Assembly (NCBI RefSeq): GCF_000413435.1
Contig: NZ_KE340328.1
Location: 17,232 to 81,231, forward strand
Direction of reading: 5' to 3'
Length of the DNA stretch: 64,000 nt
From: Campylobacter ureolyticus ACS-301-V-Sch3b
GTDB taxonomy: Bacteria > Campylobacterota > Campylobacteria > Campylobacterales > Campylobacteraceae
The notes below the pieces were generated by a model, which worked only from the letters and a program-made list of their open reading frames with translations, made no database searches and was not told the origin of the DNA. Below are positions 1-8,623 of this stretch, piece by piece. The first letter of the stretch is position 1. Every line of letters starts with the position of its first letter. The translations under genes were made by a program, and so were the position numbers.

Positions 1-7
1 AAAAAAT

Positions 8-841
8 ATGGAAAATGAAGAGATAAAGACTTATTTAAACAATTTAAAACAAAAAACCCCTTTGATTCATTGCATAACAAATTATGTAACAGTAAATGAT
101 GTCGCAAATTCACTAATCGCAATTGGTGCAAGTCCTGTTATGGCTGATGAGCCAAGCGAAAGTGGTGAAATAACTGCTATTTCAAATGGACTTTTAATAA
201 ATTTAGGAACTTTAAATTTAAATACTATAAAAGCTATGCAAAACTCTATAAAAATGGCAAATTCTCTAAATTTGCCAGTAGTTTTGGATCCTGTTGGGGT
301 TGGAGCAAGCACTCTTAGAAACGAAACTGCCATAAATTTTTTAAAAGAGTATAAATTTAGCATCATAAAAGGAAATATTTCAGAAATTAAGTTTTTAAAT
401 GGCGAAAAAAGTATAGCAAAAGGCGTTGATGCTAGCTTAAAAGATTTAAATGATGATATTTTAAATAGAGTAAATTTAGCAAAAGAACTTAGTATAAAAA
501 CAGATGCGGCTATTGTCATAACTGGTAAAATAGATGTTGTTGCTTTTAAAAATGAGGCTTATTTATTAAAAAATGGAAGCTCTTTAATGGGTAAATTTTC
601 AGGAAGTGGGTGTATTTTAGGAGGAATTTGCGCAGCCTTTTTAGCCTCAAATACCAATCCTTTAAAATCCGCTATTATGGGAGTTTTAGCTGAATGCATA
701 GCAGGAGAGTTAGTAAGGGGAAAAAATGTTTTAAGCGATATGGGAAGTATGAAATTTAAAAATGGTTTAATTGATGAAATTTATCTTATTGATGATAAAA
801 AAATACAAGATTTAGCAAAAATTGAAAAGGTTGTAAAATGA
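8..841 (+). CDS. thiM: Hydroxyethylthiazole kinase
   Basis: This cytoplasmic enzyme phosphorylates 4-methyl-5-(2-hydroxyethyl)thiazole so that salvaged thiazole can enter thiamine synthesis. The 277-residue protein has the usual length and shows the family's N-terminal HCITNYVT and GASPVMADEP segments, VLDPVGVGAS in the middle, and the GSGCILGG active-site loop near residue 200. The next gene overlaps by four bases (ATGA), so the two are probably translated from one message, although their functions are unrelated. Anything upstream lies outside the window, so I cannot say whether thiE or thiD is adjacent. The assignment rests on family motifs and is firm. Confidence 0.93.
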   Translation: MENEEIKTYLNNLKQKTPLIHCITNYVTVNDVANSLIAIGASPVMADEPSESGEITAISNGLLINLGTLNLNTIKAMQNSIKMANSLNLPVVLDPVGVGASTLRNETAINFLKEYKFSIIKGNISEIKFLNGEKSIAKGVDASLKDLNDDILNRVNLAKELSIKTDAAIVITGKIDVVAFKNEAYLLKNGSSLMGKFSGSGCILGGICAAFLASNTNPLKSAIMGVLAECIAGELVRGKNVLSDMGSMKFKNGLIDEIYLIDDKKIQDLAKIEKVVK

Positions 842-1524
842 GAATTTTATCTATTTTTATTCTTACTTTAAGCATTGGCTTTTCAAATGTAAATAGTGAG
901 TTTGAAAACAAAACTAATGATGAAATTTATGATCCGCTAATTGGATATAACCGCGTTATGACATCTATAAATTCAGCATTTTATAACTATATCATGTATC
1001 CTGTAAGCTACACATACGATTATGTGATGCCAGATCCAATTCAAGGAGCTTTTAGTAATTTTTTTGATAATTTAATGTATCCAATAAGGCTTGTTAATAA
1101 TCTTTTACAAGCAAAATTTCAAAACTCATGGAATGAAACAAAGCGTTTTTTAATAAATACAACCGTTGGATTTGCTGGTTTTAGTGATGCTGCTACAATG
1201 CATTTTGACATGCCTAAACATAATGAAGATTTTGGGCAAACTCTTGGAGCTTGGGGTTTTTCAGATGGATTTTATATAGTTTGGCCAATACTTGGACCAT
1301 CAAGTTTAAGAGATAGTTTTGGGCTTGTTGGGGATTATTTTACAAATCCTATAAGCTATGTAAATGATGATGCTAAGAGGCTTTATATAAATATAGGAAA
1401 AGATGTAAACGAGGAGTCTTTAGATCCTGGAGCTAAAAAACGAGCAGTTGAGGGAAAAGATGATCCATATATTTTTATAAGAGATAGCTATTTTAAAAAA
1501 AGAAAATTTGAAATTTTAGAATGA
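838..1524 (+). CDS. mlaA: MlaA/VacJ-family phospholipid-asymmetry protein
   Basis: MlaA proteins sit in the outer membrane and withdraw mislocalised phospholipids for retrograde transport. The 228-residue product has the family core from about residue 30 on: DPLIGYNRVM, the helical segment with FDNLMYPIRLVNNLL, NTTVGFAGF and the EDFGQTLGAWG block. The N-terminus is a signal peptide without a cysteine at the expected cleavage point, so it does not look like a lipoprotein, unlike E. coli MlaA. It overlaps thiM by four bases. No mlaB, C, D, E or F gene follows; selC comes next after about 100 nt. The family is clear, the anchoring is inferred. Confidence 0.88.
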   Translation: MRILSIFILTLSIGFSNVNSEFENKTNDEIYDPLIGYNRVMTSINSAFYNYIMYPVSYTYDYVMPDPIQGAFSNFFDNLMYPIRLVNNLLQAKFQNSWNETKRFLINTTVGFAGFSDAATMHFDMPKHNEDFGQTLGAWGFSDGFYIVWPILGPSSLRDSFGLVGDYFTNPISYVNDDAKRLYINIGKDVNEESLDPGAKKRAVEGKDDPYIFIRDSYFKKRKFEILE

Positions 1525-1608
1525 TATTTAAAATTTAGTTTTAGTATTTGTTTTAAATTTATTTCTAATAAGAATTATAAATTTATAAAAATTTAACTCT
1601 AAATTTTG

Positions 1609-1614
1609 TATAAT
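1609..1614 (+). promoter_or_regulatory. -10 element for selC
   Basis: TATAAT lies 9 to 10 nt upstream of the first base of the tRNA, preceded by TTTTG, so transcription would begin at about position 1621 and the primary transcript would start almost exactly at the tRNA. No -35 is recognisable, as is usual in this group. Confidence 0.6.
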
Positions 1615-1622
1615 ACGACCTT

Positions 1623-1721
1623 TGGAGAGTAAAACGATCTGGCGGCGTTCACGGACTTCAAATCCGATGACGGAGCAGTTGACTGTTTCGTGGGAGGTTC
1701 GATTCCTTCACTCTCTCGCCA
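1623..1721 (+). tRNA. selC: tRNA-Sec (anticodon TCA)
   Basis: This is the selenocysteine tRNA that reads UGA with SelB. The anticodon loop CTTCAAA puts TCA at 1658-1660. A nine-pair variable arm (1671-1679 with 1682-1690) is diagnostic. The T arm carries GGTTCGATTCC and the CCA end is encoded (1719-1721). Pairing back from the T arm gives an acceptor helix in which 1624-1630 pairs with 1710-1716, with a G-T wobble at 1624; the eighth, terminal position (1623 with 1717) would be a T-C mismatch, which is odd. The gene implies that the organism makes selenoproteins, although none is evident in this window. Confidence 0.93.
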
Positions 1722-1746
1722 ATTACAATTATCACGGGTTTTTTAT

Positions 1747-3069
1747 ATGAACAAACAGCAAGTTACTATTTCATCATTATTATTTTTAATTTTTATTTTA
1801 GCAACATTTTTAGCTTTAAATTTTGCAAAAGATAGGCTAAAACTAGAAGCTGCACTCTTAGAAAATGATGAAAATTTTAAAAAACAAAGCAATTTAGAAT
1901 ATATAATTTTTGATAATGAATATAAAATAATAGAGCAATTCAGTCCAAATTTAGGTAATTTAAATGAAATTTATAAAAATATAAAATTTGAAAAGATTAA
2001 TTTTAAACAAAATAAAAAGACAAAAAAATTTGAGTTTTTTTACATCACTAAAAATAATAATTTAATAATTGTCATTTATAAAAGTTTTTTTGAAATTTTT
2101 AATAAATTGATTTTTTGCATCTATTTTTTACTTTTTATTACTGTTCTTTTGTTTTTAAAATTTAGTCGTAAAAAAGATGAAAATATAAAAGAAATTATAC
2201 TTAAAAATATATTTGAAAACTCTTTTGAAGCTATATTTTTAACTGATAAAAATGGTTTTATAAAAAAAGTAAATGATGTTTTTTTAAAAGCTACTGGCTA
2301 TCAAAAAGATCAAATTTTAGGAAGTAAGTATATTCTTTTTAACGAAACCAGATCTTCAAAAAATGCAGAAAAAGAGATGAATAGCAATCTTTTAAAAAAA
2401 GGTTTTTGGAGTGGAGAGATTGATATTATAAATAAATATAGAGAAAAAGTTCCAACTATTTTAAAAGTTAAGTTCTTGAAAAATCAAAATTTATATCTTG
2501 GTATGTTTTTTGAAACATCAGCTTTTAAAGAAAAGCAAGATCACTTAGAACAAATGGCGTTATATGACCAACTTACAAATTTGCCAAATAAATTTTATTT
2601 CGAGAGACTTTTGGTAAAGGCTATAAAAGATACACAAAAAGCTTATAAAAAAAGTCTTGCTGTGTTGTTTATAGATTTTGATGGATTTAAAAACATAAAC
2701 GATACTTATGGGCATAAAGTTGGTGATATATTTTTGCAAAAAGCAGCTGATGAGATGAAAACAGCGATAAAAGATGGAGATGTTTTGGCAAGATTTGGCG
2801 GTGATGAGTTTGGTGTGATAGTTAAAAATTTAAAAGATGAAAAAGAGATAATTTTTGATATAAAAAGACTTTTAAGACAGACAAGTTTAAAATTTAAAAT
2901 AGGCGATCACGATATAAAATCAAGTATTAGCATTGGAGTTTCATTTTATCCACAAGATGGAGAAATCGGTTTTGTTGAGCTTATCAGACAAGCTGATAGT
3001 GCGATGTATGTTGCAAAAAAGGACAAATTTTTAAAATATCACATATATAGCTCTAATTCAGCTGTATAA
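1747..3069 (+). CDS. Membrane-anchored PAS-GGDEF diguanylate cyclase
   Basis: This is a predicted diguanylate cyclase making cyclic di-GMP. Counting from ATG 1747 (440 residues) there is an N-terminal membrane helix, an extracytoplasmic stretch, a second helix near residues 115-140, a PAS domain at about 155-265 and a GGDEF domain at about 275-435. The catalytic loop is an intact GGDEF at 351-355. The inhibitory RxxD site that usually precedes it reads KDGD, so product inhibition may be weak or absent. An in-frame GTG at 1690 lies inside selC and cannot be the real start. There is no convincing Shine-Dalgarno sequence and only 25 nt separate it from selC, which suggests cotranscription with the tRNA. 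Confidence 0.88.
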   Translation: MNKQQVTISSLLFLIFILATFLALNFAKDRLKLEAALLENDENFKKQSNLEYIIFDNEYKIIEQFSPNLGNLNEIYKNIKFEKINFKQNKKTKKFEFFYITKNNNLIIVIYKSFFEIFNKLIFCIYFLLFITVLLFLKFSRKKDENIKEIILKNIFENSFEAIFLTDKNGFIKKVNDVFLKATGYQKDQILGSKYILFNETRSSKNAEKEMNSNLLKKGFWSGEIDIINKYREKVPTILKVKFLKNQNLYLGMFFETSAFKEKQDHLEQMALYDQLTNLPNKFYFERLLVKAIKDTQKAYKKSLAVLFIDFDGFKNINDTYGHKVGDIFLQKAADEMKTAIKDGDVLARFGGDEFGVIVKNLKDEKEIIFDIKRLLRQTSLKFKIGDHDIKSSISIGVSFYPQDGEIGFVELIRQADSAMYVAKKDKFLKYHIYSSNSAV

Positions 3070-3133
3070 TTTAAATTTAAATAAGGAAATTTTAGATATC
3101 CTTATGTTTTAAGTTAGTGAAAAAGGAAGTGTT

Positions 3134-3988
3134 ATGGATAGGGCTGGTTTAGACCACGAAATACCAAATGGCTCAAGGCTTTATTTTGGAGAGCTTGCAA
3201 AAACCAAAAGGGAATTTGAGAGTTTTGCTGCTAGTGTTTTTGTTAAATATGGGTTTGATGAGATTGTAACTCCATATTTTTCATATCATCAGCATTTAAG
3301 CGTTCCAAATGAGCAAATTTTGAAATTTCAAGATAAGATAAATCATACCATATCCCTAAGAGCTGATAGCACAGTTGATGTTGTTAGGATAATTTTAAGG
3401 AGAATAAAAGATAAAAATTTAAATAAAATTTTTTATATTCAACCAGTTTTTAAATATCCAAGTTTAGAATTTTATCAAATAGGCGCTGAAATGATAGGGA
3501 AAAGAGATTTAAAACTTGCGCTTGAAATTTGCTCAATAGTTTTAGATCATTTTAAAATAAACTCAACTCTTCAAATCAGCAATATAGAAATTCCTCGTAT
3601 AGTTTGCAAGCTTTTAAATATTGAAATAGAGGAGTTTGAAAAAGGCAATGGAACTTTATTTTTAGGCTCAGATAAAAAATGGCTAAGAGAACTTTCTAGA
3701 ATAACTTCTTTAAGTGATTTAAAAAATGTCAAAAAAAACATTCCAAATGAGCTTAAAGATCCACTTGAAAAAATGGAAGATTTATCTTGTAATTCAACTC
3801 ATAAAAATATAAAACTAGCGCCATTATATTACTCAAAAATGCGTTATTATGATAGTTTGTTTTTTAGATTTTTAGGTGGAAATTCCATTTTTTGTAGTGG
3901 CGGGGATTATGAAATAGATAGTCTTAAATCTAGTGGTTTTGCTATAATGAGCGATCAAGTAATACAAAATTTATCAAAAAAGGATTAG
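3134..3988 (+). CDS. hisZ: HisZ-like ATP phosphoribosyltransferase regulatory subunit (short)
   Basis: HisZ is a histidyl-tRNA-synthetase-like protein without aminoacylation activity that activates the short form of HisG, the first enzyme of histidine synthesis. The 284-residue product has the class II synthetase fold signals: an N-terminal EIPNGSRLYFGE segment, VTPYFSYHQHLS, SLRADSTVDVVR, and the glycine-rich FCSGGDYEIDSLKSSGFAI near the end. It is about 100 residues shorter than typical HisZ. It lies 3 nt before purA rather than beside hisG, and a ribosome-binding site (AAAGGAAG) precedes it. The name is an inference from fold and length; a different regulatory role cannot be excluded. Confidence 0.65.
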   Translation: MDRAGLDHEIPNGSRLYFGELAKTKREFESFAASVFVKYGFDEIVTPYFSYHQHLSVPNEQILKFQDKINHTISLRADSTVDVVRIILRRIKDKNLNKIFYIQPVFKYPSLEFYQIGAEMIGKRDLKLALEICSIVLDHFKINSTLQISNIEIPRIVCKLLNIEIEEFEKGNGTLFLGSDKKWLRELSRITSLSDLKNVKKNIPNELKDPLEKMEDLSCNSTHKNIKLAPLYYSKMRYYDSLFFRFLGGNSIFCSGGDYEIDSLKSSGFAIMSDQVIQNLSKKD

Positions 3989-5245
<1,257 letters not shown>

Positions 5246-5257
5246 TTAGGAGTAAAA

Positions 5258-5809
5258 ATGAAAATCAAATTTCCACACATTCCTTATGTGTCACGAAAAA
5301 TTGGCATTGATATGTATAACTCGGGTTTTATAAAATTTAATCAAGGCATTGAAGGCGTTGTAAAAATTGCAGAAGAAGTTATAACAAATGATGCCTTAAA
5401 AGAAAAAGCTCTTGATGAAAAAACAGAAAATATCTTAGAAGAAAATAGTGAAGATATGCATATTATGCAAGTTGATAGAAGAAGTATGTTTTGGATGGTT
5501 AAAAAAAGACTTGCAGAAGAGAGTGATTTTATTTTAAAACACGACGATAGATATAATAAGCTTTCGCATGAAATTTTAGAGCTTTCTTGGAAAAAAAACT
5601 ATATTGATTATAGCGTTTCTGAAAATAGAGCTAGAAATATTATTTACTCATCCATAGAGGAGTATTTGAAAAATTTTGAAAAAATAGAGGATATTGTTGT
5701 TGAAAAGCTTGAAAATAGTTCCAAAAAATTAATTCCAGGAACTCCTGAATATGATTTGGCATTTGAAAAATACTATCAAGATGAGCTTAGAAAAAGAGGA
5801 ATGTTTTAG
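5258..5809 (+). CDS. DUF507 family protein
   Basis: The 183-residue product looks like the DUF507 family, conserved without known function in epsilonproteobacteria and Aquificales. It is highly charged, has no signal peptide or membrane helix, and consists of two similar helical halves with short KRGMF-type and LAEES-type segments. The start at 5258 is preceded by TTAGGAG 6 nt upstream. It follows purA closely and is followed after 6 nt by a membrane protein gene. I assign the family from memory of the sequence pattern, and give no function. Confidence 0.7.
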   Translation: MKIKFPHIPYVSRKIGIDMYNSGFIKFNQGIEGVVKIAEEVITNDALKEKALDEKTENILEENSEDMHIMQVDRRSMFWMVKKRLAEESDFILKHDDRYNKLSHEILELSWKKNYIDYSVSENRARNIIYSSIEEYLKNFEKIEDIVVEKLENSSKKLIPGTPEYDLAFEKYYQDELRKRGMF

Positions 5810-5815
5810 CTTTTA

Positions 5816-6487
5816 ATGGATTTATTAAGCTTAGTTTTATACATTGTGCCCACAGCTTTTTTACTTAGCTTTGGGCATTGTGCTGGAATGTGCGGTGGAT
5901 TTGTTCTAGCTTATAGTGTGAGGCTTAATAATTTAAGCAAATTTAAAGCTTTTATTTACTCTTTGAGCTATCATCTTTTTAGAACGCTTGCTTATATCTT
6001 ACTTGGTGTAATTGCTGGATATTTTAGTTCTATTTTTGCAATAAGCTCAAAATTTATGGGCTATATCCATTTTTTCATAGGTATTTTTTTAGTTATTTTA
6101 GGTATTGGGTTTATAAAAAGAGGTGAAATTTTAAAATTTATAGAAAATGATAAATTATGGAAAAAACTATTTAAAAAACCAACTATAATTGCTAGTAAAA
6201 TGCACTCTTTATTTGGCTTAATGCTACTTGGTTTTTTAAATGGATTTTTGCCATGTGGGGTTGTTTATACATTTTTATCTATGGCAATTTTATCAAAAAG
6301 TATTTTTATGGGAGCTTTTATAATGGGAATTTTTGGTCTATCTACAATTCCTGTTATGCTAATTATTTCTTCTTTATCAAATTTAATAAGCTTAAAATTT
6401 AAAAAAATAGCTCTTAATATTTCGGCTTTTATTATAATTTTATTTGGAATATATAATTCATATATTGGTTTTTTGGCTACAAATTAA
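5816..6487 (+). CDS. DsbD_2/TauE-SafE-like membrane protein
   Basis: This is a 223-residue integral membrane protein with about six helices. Two half-sites characteristic of the DsbD_2 (UreH-like) family are visible: SFGHCAGMCGGFVLAYS near residues 20-35 and FLNGFLPCGVVY near 140-150. Proteins with these cysteine-containing helices often lie beside cbb3 oxidase genes and are linked to copper or thiol traffic during oxidase assembly; here the oxidase genes begin 2.1 kb downstream behind a two-component pair. A role in oxidase maturation is therefore an inference. No strong ribosome-binding site precedes the ATG, so translation may be coupled to the DUF507 gene. Confidence 0.75.
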   Translation: MDLLSLVLYIVPTAFLLSFGHCAGMCGGFVLAYSVRLNNLSKFKAFIYSLSYHLFRTLAYILLGVIAGYFSSIFAISSKFMGYIHFFIGIFLVILGIGFIKRGEILKFIENDKLWKKLFKKPTIIASKMHSLFGLMLLGFLNGFLPCGVVYTFLSMAILSKSIFMGAFIMGIFGLSTIPVMLIISSLSNLISLKFKKIALNISAFIIILFGIYNSYIGFLATN

Positions 6488-6522
6488 CCAAATTAATAAC
6501 ATATACAAAATTTCTTAAAAAA

Positions 6523-6547
6523 AATAATAACATTTTAAGTTATTATT
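6523..6547 (+). other. AT-rich inverted repeat between gene 5816 and the kinase gene
   Basis: A perfect nine-base inverted repeat, AATAATAAC (6523-6531) and GTTATTATT (6539-6547), lies between the stop of the membrane protein gene and the promoter of the kinase gene. It could be a weak terminator or an operator. It contains almost no GC pairs, so stable RNA structure is doubtful. Confidence 0.3.
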
Positions 6548-6581
6548 AATAATAATATTAGTAAGATTTTAGTTGTAGTTT

Positions 6582-6587
6582 TATAAT
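6582..6587 (+). promoter_or_regulatory. -10 element for the histidine kinase operon
   Basis: TATAAT would start transcription at about 6594, which is downstream of the ATG at 6590 but upstream of the ATG at 6611. This is the main reason for preferring 6611 as the kinase start. Confidence 0.5.
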
Positions 6588-6610
6588 ATATGAGGAAAAT
6601 TTTAAATATT

Positions 6611-7834
6611 ATGGATAGAAATCAAAGTCGTTTGATACAGTATCAAAACGCAATAGATGCTAGCAACATCGTATCAAAAACTGATATTCATGGATATATA
6701 ACTTTTGTAAATGACGAGTTTTGTAATATAAGTAAATACTCAAGAGATGAATTAATTGGTCAAAACCATAATATTGTTCGCCATCCAGATGTTAGCCCAG
6801 AAGTTTTCAAAAGACTTTGGAAAACAATTTTGGCGAAAAAAGTTTATAAAGGAATTATAAAAAATTTAGCAAAAGATGGTTCTGTTTTTTATCTAAATGC
6901 AACTATCATCCCAATTTTAGATGAAAATGGAAATATTGAAGAATTTGTTGCGATTCGTCATGATGTTACAGAGGTAATTGAGCTTAATGAAAGGCTTATG
7001 GCAACAAGAATTGAGCTAAAAGAGTTAAATTTATCATTAGAAGAAAAAGTAAAAGAGCAAACAAAAGAGCTTTTAGAACTTAATAAAAGCTTAGAAAACA
7101 GAGTAAAAGAAGAAATTTTAAAAAATGAAGAAAAAAACCGTCTTCTTTCACAGCAAGCAAGACTTATAAGTATGGGTGAAATGATAGGAAACATTGCTCA
7201 TCAGTGGCGTCAGCCATTAAGTGAGCTTGGAATTGATCTGTTTAAAATGAAACAAAGCATAAAAGATGAAGAGAAATTTATCAATACCTATGAACATGCA
7301 AAAACTGTTATAAAAAATATGTCAAATACAATAGATGATTTTAGAAATTTCTTTAAATCAGACAAAGAAAAAGAGGAATTTAGTATAAAAGAGGCTATTG
7401 ATAAGAGTCTTGGAATGCTTGAAGGCACTTTTAAAAAAGAGGGAATTCACGTTGAAATTTTAAAAAATGAAGATGTTAAAATCTCTGGAATTAAAGCTGA
7501 GTTTTCTCAAGTAATCATTAATATTTTAACTAATGCAAAAGATGCTATGCAAAATTTAGATCCAAAAGACAAAATAATTAAAATAAAAATTTATAAAAAT
7601 GATAAATTTGCTTTTGTTAGTATTTATAATAATGGTGAAAACATTAAAGATAGTATCATGGATAAGCTTTTTGATCCATATTTTACAACAAAACATAAAA
7701 GTGTAGGAACTGGTATAGGACTTTATATGTGCAAGATGATAGTAACAAATATGAACGGAAATATATATGTTAAAAATTTGAAAAACGGAGTTGATTTTTG
7801 TATAGAAATACCACTAAAAAAGGAGAAAAAATGA
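6611..7834 (+). CDS. Cytoplasmic PAS-domain sensor histidine kinase (BumS-like by position)
   Basis: This is the sensor of a two-component pair. From ATG 6611 (407 residues) it has a PAS domain at about 12-125 with the aerotaxis-type NIVRHPDVSPEVFKRLW segment, a long coiled coil at about 125-185, an H box with phosphoacceptor H197 in AHQWRQPLS, and an HATPase domain with NILTNAKDA and GTGIGLYMCK. There is no membrane helix, so the signal is sensed in the cytoplasm. An in-frame ATG at 6590 lies upstream of the probable transcript start. The gene overlaps the regulator by ATGA. In C. jejuni the pair preceding ccoNOQP is, to my recollection, the butyrate-responsive BumSR; orthology here is inferred from synteny. 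Confidence 0.85.
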   Translation: MDRNQSRLIQYQNAIDASNIVSKTDIHGYITFVNDEFCNISKYSRDELIGQNHNIVRHPDVSPEVFKRLWKTILAKKVYKGIIKNLAKDGSVFYLNATIIPILDENGNIEEFVAIRHDVTEVIELNERLMATRIELKELNLSLEEKVKEQTKELLELNKSLENRVKEEILKNEEKNRLLSQQARLISMGEMIGNIAHQWRQPLSELGIDLFKMKQSIKDEEKFINTYEHAKTVIKNMSNTIDDFRNFFKSDKEKEEFSIKEAIDKSLGMLEGTFKKEGIHVEILKNEDVKISGIKAEFSQVIINILTNAKDAMQNLDPKDKIIKIKIYKNDKFAFVSIYNNGENIKDSIMDKLFDPYFTTKHKSVGTGIGLYMCKMIVTNMNGNIYVKNLKNGVDFCIEIPLKKEKK

Positions 7835-8502
7835 GCGACTTAGGTAGTTTGAGAATTTTAATAGTTGAAGATGAAGATAGTATCAGAAAATCTATGGCTG
7901 AGGCCCTAGATAGCCTTTTTGAAGAAATTATTTTGGCAAAAAACGGAGATGAGGGTGTTAAAAAATTTAAAAAACACAATCCTCACATTGTAATAACTGA
8001 TATAGCAATGCCTATAATGAACGGTCTTGATATGGCAAAAAATATTAAAGAAATTTCAAGCAATACTCCAATTATTGCATTAAGTGCCTTTAGTGATAAA
8101 GAAAAGCTTTTAAAAGCAATAGATGTAGGAATAGATAAATATTTAATAAAACCGATTGATATGGATGAGCTTTTAAAAGTTATTGAAGATATTGTAAGGC
8201 GAAAAATAGGGCTTTTGAATGATGTTAAATTTGGTGATGGTTTAGAGTTTAACCAAACAACAAAAGCTTTGTCTAAAAATGGGGTTGAAATTCCTTTAAC
8301 AAAAAAAGAGCTTGCTTTTGTCTCACTTTTGGTTGAAAGAATTGGCACTTTAGTTTTACATGAAGATATTAAGCAAAATATCTGGGGAAGTGAAAATGTA
8401 AGTGATGCGGCCATTAGAACTTTTGTAAAAAGAGTAAGAGATAAAGTTGGAGCAAAAATTATAAAAAATATTCCTGGGCTTGGATATAAAATAGAATTTT
8501 AA
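7831..8502 (+). CDS. OmpR-family response regulator (BumR-like by position)
   Basis: The 223-residue protein has a receiver domain (residues 1-120) with acidic pocket VEDED, phosphoacceptor D57 in VITDIAMP, ALSAF and KPID, and a C-terminal winged helix ending in the family signature around GLGYKI. It should bind DNA as a dimer on direct repeats. ATG 7831 overlaps the kinase stop codon and has AAAGGAG upstream, so it is preferred to an in-frame TTG at 7798. The next gene downstream is ccoN, whose leader carries a tandem repeat of the type OmpR regulators recognise. Control of ccoN by this protein is a hypothesis. Confidence 0.88.
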   Translation: MSDLGSLRILIVEDEDSIRKSMAEALDSLFEEIILAKNGDEGVKKFKKHNPHIVITDIAMPIMNGLDMAKNIKEISSNTPIIALSAFSDKEKLLKAIDVGIDKYLIKPIDMDELLKVIEDIVRRKIGLLNDVKFGDGLEFNQTTKALSKNGVEIPLTKKELAFVSLLVERIGTLVLHEDIKQNIWGSENVSDAAIRTFVKRVRDKVGAKIIKNIPGLGYKIEF

Positions 8503-8564
8503 CAAAAAATAAAAAAAGTTTGATTTTTTCTTTAAATTTAAGAATAAATCTAGCTAAATAACAA

Positions 8565-8570
8565 TATAAT
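8565..8570 (+). promoter_or_regulatory. -10 element for ccoNOQP
   Basis: TATAAT in the 121-nt gap between the regulator gene and ccoN gives a start near 8577 and a leader of about 47 nt. No other -10 of equal quality is visible in the gap. Confidence 0.5.
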
Positions 8571-8577
8571 TACTTAG

Positions 8578-8598
8578 TTATGTTTAATTTATGTTTAA
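8578..8598 (+). repeat. Tandem operator-like direct repeat before ccoN
   Basis: TTATGTTTAA occurs at 8578-8587 and again at 8589-8598, an 11-bp centre-to-centre spacing, which matches one helical turn and is the geometry bound by OmpR-family dimers. It overlaps the predicted transcription start. The functional reading is an inference. Confidence 0.45.
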
Positions 8599-8623
8599 CA
8601 TACAATTTATATAGGAGGGTGCA

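Noticed and set aside
82..519. 145-codon minus-strand frame within thiM
   Set aside because: It is fully antisense to thiM motifs and resembles no family.
1690..1746. Upstream in-frame GTG extension of the PAS-GGDEF gene
   Set aside because: It starts inside selC, so the bases are tRNA, and the ATG at 1747 gives a sensible membrane-anchored N-terminus.
7983..8414. 143-codon minus-strand frame over the response regulator gene
   Set aside because: Composition is Ser/Ile/Phe-rich, as expected of the complement of an AT-rich Lys/Glu-rich gene, and it lies fully inside a conserved regulator.
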